A DNA stretch of 32,028 nt from CAZTTG01 sp964615935. GTDB lineage: Bacteria > Planctomycetota > UBA1135 > GCA-002686595. Position numbers and translations under genes: made by a program. The DNA lies in assembly GCA_964615935.1 (NCBI GenBank), contig CAZTTG010000071.1, forward strand, positions 1-32,028, read 5' to 3'. Below are positions 1 to 7,371 of the stretch, in pieces (the stretch's first letter is position 1; each line of letters begins with the position of its first letter). The notes under the pieces are model-generated. The model had not been told where the DNA came from. It made no database searches and saw nothing but the letters and a program-made list of their open reading frames with translations.

Positions 1-329
1 ACCTGCACGGAGGGGAGCAGGTTGGGATCGCTGCCGCCCTGGATCCAGGCGTTGAAGTCCAGGAACAGCAGGCCCGAGCAGTCGTCCGGGGGCGGGTTGC
101 CGCCGCTCGACTGCACCGGCGTGCGCTTCAGCGGGGGCGTCGCGCAGAGGTAGCCGCCCTGGAAGGGAGTGCCGGCGGGCCCGTTGAGGCCGTAGAAGAG
201 GATCCCGTTCTTGTTGTTGATCAGGTTCCACGCGCCGATGTCGAACGAGCTCGGCGAGGTGGCGCTGGGCGTGCCGCTGGCGGAGATCGCCGGGGTGCAG
301 CCCTGGGAGTTGACCTTGGCCGTGCAGTA
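1..329 (-). repeat. Copy 1 (incomplete) of the shared C-terminal module
   Basis: This segment encodes the C-terminal module of the subtilase from YCTAK onward. By hand alignment it matches the module coded at 14920-15339 without gaps, with about 68 of 104 residues identical. The best conserved parts are FYGL, PFQGG, VQSSGGNPPP, DCSG, DFNAW and QGGSDP. The left window edge cuts it before the expected FWYRDP and final CP. Confidence 0.85.
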
Positions 330-1730
330 GGTCGAGACCGAGCCGGAGCAGCCCCAGCTCTGGATGGCGAGCGCCGCCTGGTGCAGATTCAGGCGCCCGT
401 CGCTGACGGTCTTGCCGTTCAGGGAGGGGATCACGTCCACGCTGTCGAGCAGGATGCCCTTGAGCACCAGGGCGGCCTGGTCCGGGGCGGCGGCCCAGTG
501 GCTCTGGAAGGCCGGGCTGGCCACCGAGTGCAGGAAGGCCACCGCGCCCGTGACGTGGGGCGTGGCCATGGAGGTGCCGGAGAAGTCGGCGTAGGAGTTG
601 TTGGGCACCGTGCTCTTGACGGAGGTCCCCGGCGCGCCCAGGTCGATGGTGGTCGCGCCGTAGCCGGCGGAGGCGCGGTTGTCGTTGCGGTCGGTGTTGG
701 TGACCGCGATCAGCCAGTCGCTGGAGCAGCCCGTGGGCACGTCGCCGATCACGTCCACGTTGTAGTTGCCGTTGATCGTCGCGGCCGCGTTCAGGATGCC
801 CGACTGGCCCATGAGGTCGTAGGCGTCGTTCCAGGGCTTGTAGGTGGGGGTGTTGCAGTCGGCGAAGTCGATGCCGAAGCTGGAGTTGCAGGACACCACG
901 TTGGCGCCCTTGGCGCCGCCGCTCGAGACCCACAGGTCGCGCTGGGTGAGCACGTAGGTGTAGGCCTTGAGCACCGTGGAGGTGGTGCCGCTGGCGCCGG
1001 CCACGTGCATGATCTCGCAGTCCCAGTTGACGCCGGCCACGCCCTTGGCGTTGTCGCCACGCGCGCCGGCGATCCCGGCCACGTGGGTGCCGTGGGAGTC
1101 GCTGGGGATGTTGCCGTTGTTGCTGTAGGCGTTCCAGCCGTACTTGTCGTCCACGTAGCCGTTGCCGTCGTCGTCCACTCCGCCCGTGCCGTTGACCTCG
1201 GCGTCGTTTTCCCAGCGGTTGGCCAGCAGGTCGGTGTGGGCGTGCTGCGCGCCGCCATCGACGATGGCGATCACGTGGTCGCGGCTGCCCGTGCCCAGGT
1301 CCCAGGCCTCGGGCGCGTCGATGTCGGCGTCGGCCGTGCCGCCGCCCTGCCCGGTGTTGTGCATGCCCCACTGGCTGGAGAAGAGCGTGTCGTCGGGGAG
1401 GGTCTGGCGCTGCTCGACCTTCGCGTCGGGGACCGCGTACATCACCGCGGGCAGGGCCTCGAGGCGCTCGATGGCCTCGTCGAGGCTCGCTCCGTCGGCG
1501 ATCAGCACGAGGTACATGTCGAGCTGAGGCATGAGCGCCTCGTGGACCGCGAAGGGCTGGCCCTCGAGCAGGGCGGCGGCCTCGACGATCGTGGTGGGGC
1601 GCTCGAAGCGGACGATGAGCTGCCCCTCGGCGAAGACGGGCTCGCTCGCCTGCCGGATCTCCGGGGCGGCGGCCGGCTCCTGCGCCGGCGCGGGAGCGAG
1701 GGAGAGGAGGAGGGGGATCAGGATGGACAT
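1..1730 (-). CDS. Secreted subtilisin-like (S8) serine protease with lineage-type C-terminal module, 3' end cut by window
   Basis: Secreted serine endopeptidase. The frame runs from ATG at 1730 to the left edge without a stop; GGAG lies 7 nt before the ATG. Residues 1-16 are a signal peptide ending APA|Q. A prodomain-like segment follows (about 30-125, with GQLIVRFERP), then the S8 core opening with QWGMHNTGQ. The catalytic triad is complete: Asp158 (IVDGG), His213 (SHGTHVAG) and Ser387 (SGTSMATPHV). An Asp-rich DDDGNGYVDD stretch may bind calcium. From about residue 450 a Cys-containing module begins (YC.AK...GC.P) that also ends the phytase-like protein at 14920-16377, where it is complete; here its last part (expected FWYRDP...CP) lies outside the window. 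The module could be a surface or sorting domain (inference). The protease assignment is secure; the substrate is unknown. Confidence 0.93.
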   Translation of the reverse strand, partial: MSILIPLLLSLAPAPAQEPAAAPEIRQASEPVFAEGQLIVRFERPTTIVEAAALLEGQPFAVHEALMPQLDMYLVLIADGASLDEAIERLEALPAVMYAVPDAKVEQRQTLPDDTLFSSQWGMHNTGQGGGTADADIDAPEAWDLGTGSRDHVIAIVDGGAQHAHTDLLANRWENDAEVNGTGGVDDDGNGYVDDKYGWNAYSNNGNIPSDSHGTHVAGIAGARGDNAKGVAGVNWDCEIMHVAGASGTTSTVLKAYTYVLTQRDLWVSSGGAKGANVVSCNSSFGIDFADCNTPTYKPWNDAYDLMGQSGILNAAATINGNYNVDVIGDVPTGCSSDWLIAVTNTDRNDNRASAGYGATTIDLGAPGTSVKSTVPNNSYADFSGTSMATPHVTGAVAFLHSVASPAFQSHWAAAPDQAALVLKGILLDSVDVIPSLNGKTVSDGRLNLHQAALAIQSWGCSGSVSTYCTAKVNSQGCTPAISASGTPSATSPSSFDIGAWNLINNKNGILFYGLNGPAGTPFQGGYLCATPPLKRTPVQSSGGNPPPDDCSGLLFLDFNAWIQGGSDPNLLPSVQ

Positions 1731-1815
1731 AGGGGATCTCCAGGGGGGGACCGTGAAGAGCATGTGAGCTCGGTGGCCGAAGATCAGCCGTCTCCGCGCC
1801 CTGCCAGAACGCGGA

Positions 1816-1840
1816 GGCCGAGCAGTCTACCCTCTCGGCC
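1816..1840 (-). terminator. Possible hairpin downstream of the propeller gene
   Basis: GGCCGAG (1816-1822) and CTCGGCC (1834-1840) form a perfect 7-bp inverted repeat with an 11-nt loop, 15 nt past the stop of the propeller gene. No T-tract follows on the minus strand, so intrinsic termination is doubtful. The loop contains GGGTAGACT (1824-1832, minus), which resembles a -10 box and could serve the subtilase gene that starts at 1730. The two readings compete and neither is certain. Confidence 0.3.
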
Positions 1841-1855
1841 GCGGATTGCCCCCCG

Positions 1856-4786
1856 TCAATCCGCCGGGGCGGCCTCCAGGGGATCGGGGAGCACCCGGAT
1901 CCCCCGCACGGGCGGCTCGTCGCCGATCTCCAGCGCGACCGAGTAGTCGCCGACCTCCACCCCGCCGCCCATCCCGCCGCGGAAGAAGGCGGCTCCGCCC
2001 CCGCCACCGCGTCCGCGCCGCGCGCGCAGGTCCCAGCGGACGAGGTGCAGCCCGGCCTCGCCGGGGCCCTCCAGGGTCCGCAGGGTCGCTCCCAGGGCGT
2101 CCCGGACGGTCAGCGCGACCGCCTCCCCGCGGTCCTCCCGCAGGTAGTAGTAGACGGCCGCGCCCCTCGCGGGGTTCTCGCCGGCAAAGCGCCGCTCGCC
2201 GCTCCACTCGGGCCCCGGGGGCGCGCTCCAGCGCGTGACGGACTGCACCGGAAAGAGGTGGGCCTCCTGCGTGAGCGTCTCGGAGTCCAGGGTCTGCAGC
2301 GGCCCGATGTCCGCGATCCACACGCCCCGGCCGTGGGTGGCGGCCACCAGGTCGGCCTCCCGCGGGTGGATGACGAGGTCGTGGACCGGGACGGTGGGCA
2401 GGCCGCTCTCGAAGGCGGTCCAGTGCTCTCCGGCGTCGATCGAGACGAAGCAGCCCTGCTCGGTGCCGACGAAGAGCAGGCCCCGGTTGATGCGATCCAC
2501 GGCGATGCAGCGCACCGAGCTCTCGGGCAGGCCCTCGTCGATCGCCTCCCAGCTCTCCCCGGCGTCGTCGCTGAAGAATACGTGGGGCGCGAAGTCGTTG
2601 GACCGGTGCCCGTCCAGGGTCAGGTACACCGAGCGCGCGCGGTGGGGGGAGGGCTCGATGTCGGAGACGTACAGCGGCTGTTCGATCCCCGGCAGCTTCT
2701 CGCGTAGGTCCACCCACTCGCGGCCCCCGTCGCGGCTGGCCCACAGGGCGCCGTCGTCGGTGCCGACGTAGAGGAGGTTCTCGTCCCGCGGCGACTGGGC
2801 CAGGGCCGTGGCGCTGCCTCGCTCGGTTCGGGAGATCTCGGGGCTGATCTCCACCGAGCTCTCGCCCCGGTCGATCGACCGGTACACCCGGCTGCCGGCA
2901 TAGAACAGGATGCTCGGGTTGTGGGGGGAGAGCAGGAAGGGAGTGTTCCAGTTGAAGCGCTGCCCCCGGCGGTCGCCCGGCGGCATGACGCGAGCTCGCG
3001 CGCCGGTGCGCAGGTCGAGGCGCATGATGGAGCCGTTCTGGCTCTCGCTGTAGACCGTGTCGGGATCGGTGGGATCGACCGCGCAGTGGAAGCCGTCGCC
3101 TCCGTTGATCTTGATCCAGTCGCCCACCCCGATGCCGCGGCCCCGGGTGGCGCTGGGACCGCCCCAGCTCCCGTTGTCCTGCAGGCCGCCGTACACCCGA
3201 TACGGCGTGCGCGTGTCCACGGCCACGTTGTAGAGCTGGCCGATGCAGAGCACGTCGAGGTGGTCCCAGACCTCGCCGCCGTCCCAGCTCGCGTACAGGC
3301 CGCCGTCGCCCCCGAGAAGGACGCGGTCCGGCCGAAGGGGGTCGATCCACAGGGCGTGGTGGTCGGCGTGGACCGAGCGGGCGACCGTCTCGAAGCTCTG
3401 GCCGCCGTCGAGGGAGCGGTGCATCGAGATGCCCAGGACCCACACCTTCTTCTCGTCGGTGGGGTCCACCCGCACCTGGCTGTAGTAGAAGGGCCGCGGG
3501 TTGATGCTGTTCACGCGCTTCCAGGTCGTGCCGCGGTCCTCGGAGCGGAACACGCCGCCGCTCTCGAAGCCGTTCTCCCCCTGCTCGTCCTGTGCGTTGG
3601 CCACCTGCCCTCCCTGTGAGGAGGCGAAGCTGCGGGCCCGGCCGCGCAGCAGCCGGCCCAGGAAGTGGAAGGCCGCGGTCAGCTCCTCGCCCTCGCGCAG
3701 GTACACGACCTGGGCCTCGTCGCCCGGCGCGTACCCGGACATGGCGGACACCAGAGCGGCGCGGCCGTCGACCTCGGCGGCGTCGAGCCCGCGGATCACG
3801 TCCCCGACCTGGAGCCCGGCCTGGGCCGCGGACTCGCCCTCGGTGACCGACTCGACCAGGAAGCCGCCCTCCTCGGCGTCCCGGCCCTTGATGCCCAGGG
3901 ACACGCGCTCCTCCGAGCGCGGCGGCGCCCCGCGCTCGCCGGTGCGCTCGGTCTCGACGATCGCGTAGAGGATGCGCGGGTCGGCGCGGTAGAGGTCCAG
4001 GCCGATGCGGCCCATGCTCGCCGTGGGCAGGCCGCCCTGCAGTCGCTCCCAGGAGTCGCCGCCGTCGGTGGAGCGCCACAGCCCCGAGCCGGGCCCCGTG
4101 CGCACGGCCGGATCGCCCCCGTCGAACTCGTCCCGCTGCCGCTGCCAGGTGGCGGCGTAGACCACCTCGGGCCGATCGGGATCGATCCGCACGTCGATGC
4201 AGCCGGTCTCCTCGTCCACGAAGAGCACCCGCTCCCAGCTCTCGCCGCCGTCGCGGGTGCGGTAGAGCCCCCGCTCGGGGCTCGGCCCCCAGGTGCTGCC
4301 CATGGCCGCGACGAGGACCGTCCGGGGGTCCTTCGGGTGGAGCGCGATGCCCCCGACGTGCCGCGACCCCTCGAGGCCGCGATGGGTCCAGGTCTCGCCC
4401 CCGTCGTCGGAGCGGTAGACCCCGTCGCCCCAGGAGACCGAGTTGCGCGGGTTGGCCTCGCCCGTGCCCACCCACACGGTCTCGGGCGCGGAGGGCGCCA
4501 AGGCCACCGCGCCCACCGAGGCCGAGCCCTCTCCGTCGAAGACCGGCTCGAAGGCGATGCCGCCGCTGGTGGTCTTGAAGAGCCCGCCCGAGGCGGTGGC
4601 CGCGTAGAAGATGCGCGGGCTCTCGGGGTGCACCGCCAGGTCGGTGACGCGCCCGCCCATGTTGGCGGGCCCGATGTTGCGCCACTCGAGGGGCGCCACC
4701 AGGGCCTCGGTGAGGCGCGGAGGGCTCTCGTCCTCGGGGCCGGCGAAGAGGAGGGGCAGGAGGATCGCGGCGAGGATGGTTCTCAT
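1856..4786 (-). CDS. Secreted Asp-box (BNR/VPS10-type) beta-propeller protein with embedded PDZ domain
   Basis: A 976-residue exported protein with a signal peptide (MRTILAAILLPLLFAG). It belongs to the large family often annotated as glycosyl hydrolase or VPS10/sortilin-like, though I see no hydrolase active site. About ten Asp-box turns (S-x-D-x-G-x-x-W) mark propeller blades, for example SDDGGETW, TRDGGESW, STDGGDSW, SEDRGTTW, SRDGGREW, SDDAGESW and SIDAGEHW. A PDZ-like domain interrupts the propeller at about residues 290-376 (ESAAQAGLQVGDVIRGLD). The last roughly 110 residues look like an Ig/FlgD-like sandwich with a Gly-rich loop (RGRGGGGGAAF). The start is ATG 4786, with GGAG 8 nt upstream; the frame stays open upstream, but without a signal peptide. 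It lies 70 nt after the Gly-rich secreted protein gene, so the two are probably co-transcribed. The likely role is binding or processing extracellular polymers (inference). Confidence 0.85.
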   Translation of the reverse strand: MRTILAAILLPLLFAGPEDESPPRLTEALVAPLEWRNIGPANMGGRVTDLAVHPESPRIFYAATASGGLFKTTSGGIAFEPVFDGEGSASVGAVALAPSAPETVWVGTGEANPRNSVSWGDGVYRSDDGGETWTHRGLEGSRHVGGIALHPKDPRTVLVAAMGSTWGPSPERGLYRTRDGGESWERVLFVDEETGCIDVRIDPDRPEVVYAATWQRQRDEFDGGDPAVRTGPGSGLWRSTDGGDSWERLQGGLPTASMGRIGLDLYRADPRILYAIVETERTGERGAPPRSEERVSLGIKGRDAEEGGFLVESVTEGESAAQAGLQVGDVIRGLDAAEVDGRAALVSAMSGYAPGDEAQVVYLREGEELTAAFHFLGRLLRGRARSFASSQGGQVANAQDEQGENGFESGGVFRSEDRGTTWKRVNSINPRPFYYSQVRVDPTDEKKVWVLGISMHRSLDGGQSFETVARSVHADHHALWIDPLRPDRVLLGGDGGLYASWDGGEVWDHLDVLCIGQLYNVAVDTRTPYRVYGGLQDNGSWGGPSATRGRGIGVGDWIKINGGDGFHCAVDPTDPDTVYSESQNGSIMRLDLRTGARARVMPPGDRRGQRFNWNTPFLLSPHNPSILFYAGSRVYRSIDRGESSVEISPEISRTERGSATALAQSPRDENLLYVGTDDGALWASRDGGREWVDLREKLPGIEQPLYVSDIEPSPHRARSVYLTLDGHRSNDFAPHVFFSDDAGESWEAIDEGLPESSVRCIAVDRINRGLLFVGTEQGCFVSIDAGEHWTAFESGLPTVPVHDLVIHPREADLVAATHGRGVWIADIGPLQTLDSETLTQEAHLFPVQSVTRWSAPPGPEWSGERRFAGENPARGAAVYYYLREDRGEAVALTVRDALGATLRTLEGPGEAGLHLVRWDLRARRGRGGGGGAAFFRGGMGGGVEVGDYSVALEIGDEPPVRGIRVLPDPLEAAPAD

Positions 4787-4856
4787 GATGGGGACTCCAC
4801 GAAGCGGGCGGAGGAAGGACGGCGCCCTCCCCCGCCCACGGGCGCGCGCGGGTGGA

Positions 4857-5921
4857 TCAGATCTCGAACTGGGCGAGGGCCTCTTCGGGCACCTCGAGCT
4901 CCGCCTCACCCACCTCCTCGAAGGTGAGCGTCCGGATGGTGGTCCGCTCGAAGCTGCGCTCGCCGAAGGTGCCCGAGCGGGTGATCTCGAGCCGGATCGA
5001 GGTGATCCTCCGCCCCTGGGCCTCGATGGTGAAGCTGCCCGAGGACTCCATCTGGGGACCACCGCCCTCGCCGCCGCCTCCACGGCCGCCGCCGAAGCCG
5101 CCGCGGCCGCGGAACATGCCGCCGCCGCCGAGGCTCTGGACGCCCTCCTCGGTGAGCTTGCCGGTGAAGACGCGGGCGGGCGGCGCCGGCTGCGCCTCGC
5201 CCTCGGCGGGCGCGGCCGCGTCCGCCGCGACCTGCATCTCGACCTCGCACACCTTGGCGCCGAGTTCACCGAGGAGCGCGTGGGGCGCGCTCACTCCCAT
5301 CACCGAGAACAGCGAGCGCCGCGCGCTGAAGCCGCCGCGCTGGCCGGGATCCCGGCGCGGGCGATCGCCGCCCTCGCCGCCTTCCTCGCCGCCTCGGCCA
5401 CCGCCGGCTCCGCCTTCGCCGCCCCCGCGGCCTCCGCCGACTCCGCCTTCCTCGCCCCCGCGGCCTCCGCCGCCGGCTCCGCCGCGCTCACCGCGGCCGA
5501 AGCCGCCACCGCCGAAGCCTCCCGGCTGGAAGGGCTCCATGGCCTGCCACTCGCCCGCCTCGTCCCGGTAGACGATCTGCTCGCCCTCCTTGTAGGCCAG
5601 AAGCTCGCCCACGGTGACCTGCAGGGGCAGGCCCTTCTTGTAGACGCCCTGGATGGGAGTGGGCTCGCGGACCTCGGGGGCGCGGCGCTCGCCTCCGCCC
5701 TCTCCCTCGCCCCCTCGGCCGCCGCGGCCGCCGAATCCGCCGAAGCCGCCCCCGCCCTCGCTCTCGTTCAGGGAGGTGAAGCGGTAGCTCTCGGCCTGGG
5801 AGAGCTGGTCGGTCAGGCCGACCAGGGCCTTGGTGGCCTCGTTCGTGGCGGTCTCCTGGCCCGCGGCGGCATCGTCCTGCCCGACGAGCGCCAGCACCGC
5901 GCCGGCAATCCAGCTCAACAT
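4857..5921 (-). CDS. Secreted protein with two Gly/Arg/Glu-rich low-complexity blocks
   Basis: A 354-residue protein with a short hydrophobic N-terminus (MLSWIAGAVLALVGQDDAAAG), probably exported. ATG 5921 is supported by a strong GGAGG 6 nt upstream. Ordered segments alternate with GGRGG/GGEGG-type repeats. The ordered parts are a stretch around residues 35-50 (LTDQLSQAESYRFTS), a segment with QVTVGELLAYKEGEQIVYRD, a middle segment (SLFSVMGVSAPHALLGELG) and a C-terminal beta-rich part (SFTIEAQGRRITSIRLEITR). The Gly-rich blocks lie at about residues 60-80, 140-210 and 278-300. I recognise no family. The ordered parts resemble small periplasmic proteins that gauge a response to treatment or substrate, but I claim no function. 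It precedes the propeller gene in a likely two-gene unit, and the propeller protein also has a Gly-rich loop near its C-terminus. Confidence 0.75.
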   Translation of the reverse strand: MLSWIAGAVLALVGQDDAAAGQETATNEATKALVGLTDQLSQAESYRFTSLNESEGGGGFGGFGGRGGRGGEGEGGGERRAPEVREPTPIQGVYKKGLPLQVTVGELLAYKEGEQIVYRDEAGEWQAMEPFQPGGFGGGGFGRGERGGAGGGGRGGEEGGVGGGRGGGEGGAGGGRGGEEGGEGGDRPRRDPGQRGGFSARRSLFSVMGVSAPHALLGELGAKVCEVEMQVAADAAAPAEGEAQPAPPARVFTGKLTEEGVQSLGGGGMFRGRGGFGGGRGGGGEGGGPQMESSGSFTIEAQGRRITSIRLEITRSGTFGERSFERTTIRTLTFEEVGEAELEVPEEALAQFEI

Positions 5922-5973
5922 GGGATTCCTCCGTTCCAACGGCTGGTCCTTCGAACTATCGTGATCGGGCCCC

Positions 5974-5979
5974 ATCTTA
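5974..5979 (-). promoter_or_regulatory. Possible -10 box for the Gly-rich protein gene
   Basis: TAAGAT (minus strand, in the context AGGTAAGAT) lies about 50 nt before ATG 5921, in the 164-bp divergent gap. No convincing -35 sits 16-18 nt upstream. It is called only because similar TAG/TAA-type boxes precede several other genes here. Confidence 0.25.
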
Positions 5980-6085
5980 CCTGCCCTCGGGGCGACCCAT
6001 CCCGGGCCGCGGAGCCGTTCGCAACAGGAACGCGTCGACTCGCGACACGCTGGCGGCGGAGCCGGTCGGGATCCGAGCCGATGCG

Positions 6086-7262
6086 ATGAGCGAAGCACCC
6101 CGACCGTCCAGGGCGGAGAGGCGCGCGAGGAGACGCCGAAGACTCCTCGCCCTGGCCGTGGGCTACCTGCTCGCGGAGCTCGTGGTCATGCCGCTGGTGG
6201 CCATGCGCGCGTCCCTCTCGCTACGGGTGCAGCTCCCCGCGCCGCTCTTCATCCTGGGGCAGAGCTCCTGGGATGGCCTGCGGCCGAGCGACTACGTCCT
6301 GGTGCTGGGAGACTCCTACGCGCAGGGCAACGGCGACTGGCTGGCCGAGGTGGACCGCAGCGGCAACCCGCCCTTCCACTCGACCCACCTGATCCACGAG
6401 CGCACGGGTCGGGACGTGGTCAGCTTCGGGCACAGCGGGGCGGGGAGCGTGGCCGCCATGGCCTACCTGGTGGAGAAGCGCTTCGCCGCCCTGGCGCGCA
6501 TGGGCTTCGGCCGGCCCGAGGAGGTGCTGGTCTGCTTCTAGCTTCTACGAGGGCAACGACCTCAACAACAACCTGCGGGCGGCGCGGCGGTACTTCGGCC
6601 TGGAGGGCCGCTCCTTCGAGAGCTTCACCGACGAGGAGCTCGACCGGGCGATCGCCGCGCGGGCCCGGAAGGGCTTTTGGAACGGCCTCCCCGGGATCCT
6701 GTACTTCCCCTACACCCTCCTGGAAGTCCTCCAGGGGAGGCGGATGGACGACGGCCACGTCGGGCTCGGGAAGCGGAGGCCGGCGCCGCAGGATTCGAAC
6801 CTCGTGCGGGTGGGGGATCGGGTGGTCTCCCTGGGGAGAACCGTGCAGTCGCCCGCCATGGAGCTCGACGAGGAGGAGATCGCCTTCGCGATCCGGATCC
6901 TCGAGCGCTGCCTCGTCCGGACGCGGGAGCGCTTCGGAGGCGTTCGAGTCACCCTGGCCTACGTGCCCTCGCCGATCGCCTGCTACCACGAGATCGCCTC
7001 GGAGACCGTCCGCATCCGGACCTACGAGGATCGGGCCGAGGAGTACCCCGCCGCCGAGATCGGGGCGCGATCCGGGGAGATCCGCCGCCGCGTCTCGGGA
7101 ATGGTGGAGGCGCTGGACATGCGCTTCGTCGACCTCACGCCGCACCTGCGGGAGGCCTCGCGGAGCGAGCGGCTGCACGGCGAGGTGGACCGGATGCACT
7201 TCAACGAGCGGGGCTACACGATCATGGGCGAGATCCTCTCCCGGGAGCTCACCCCCCGCTGA
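6086..7262 (+). pseudogene. Membrane-anchored SGNH/GDSL hydrolase, frameshifted by a 7-bp tandem duplication
   Basis: Probably an esterase or O-acyl-group enzyme of the SGNH superfamily, anchored by one N-terminal membrane helix after a basic stretch (about residues 22-42). Block I is LGDSYAQG, with nucleophile Ser77. The C-terminal Asp366-x-x-His369 pair (DRMHFNERG) is present in restored numbering. The frame opened at 6086 stops at 6539-6541, and the rest of the protein continues in another frame to 7262. The break is an exact GCTTCTA duplication (6534-6540 and 6541-6547). Removing one copy restores VCFYEGND and a continuous 389-residue protein. The downstream half keeps family motifs, so the lesion is recent or artefactual. 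A second SGNH protein of similar design lies at 29134-30258. The start is ATG 6086; no strong ribosome site is visible. Confidence 0.8.
6534..6547 (+). repeat. 7-bp tandem duplication causing a frameshift
   Basis: GCTTCTAGCTTCTA is two perfect adjacent copies of GCTTCTA. The second copy brings TAG (6539-6541) into frame and shifts the downstream sequence by one. Slipped-strand replication or a read-overlap error could both produce it. Confidence 0.95.
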
Positions 7263-7371
7263 GCCGCCGGCGGACGGGTCCCGGTGGGGCCGGGGCTTCC
7301 CGATCCGGGCCGCGCAGGGCATGCTGGACGGGCTCGATGGCCGGTAGGTTCCGGCCGAGCCCGAAGTCGCC

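Noticed and set aside
381..1946. A plus-strand open frame of about 520 codons at the left end
   Set aside because: It is antisense to the subtilase gene, whose catalytic triad and signal peptide are intact. The plus frame is biased toward Val, Gly, Ala and His and has no domain.
4857..5921. Mobile or PE_PGRS-like gene
   Set aside because: The Gly-rich repeats resemble PGRS only in composition. There is no PE domain, and the ordered segments and ribosome site match an ordinary exported gene.
6534..6547. Programmed ribosomal frameshifting in the SGNH gene
   Set aside because: No slippery heptamer or downstream structure is evident, and the exact 7-bp duplication explains the shift better.
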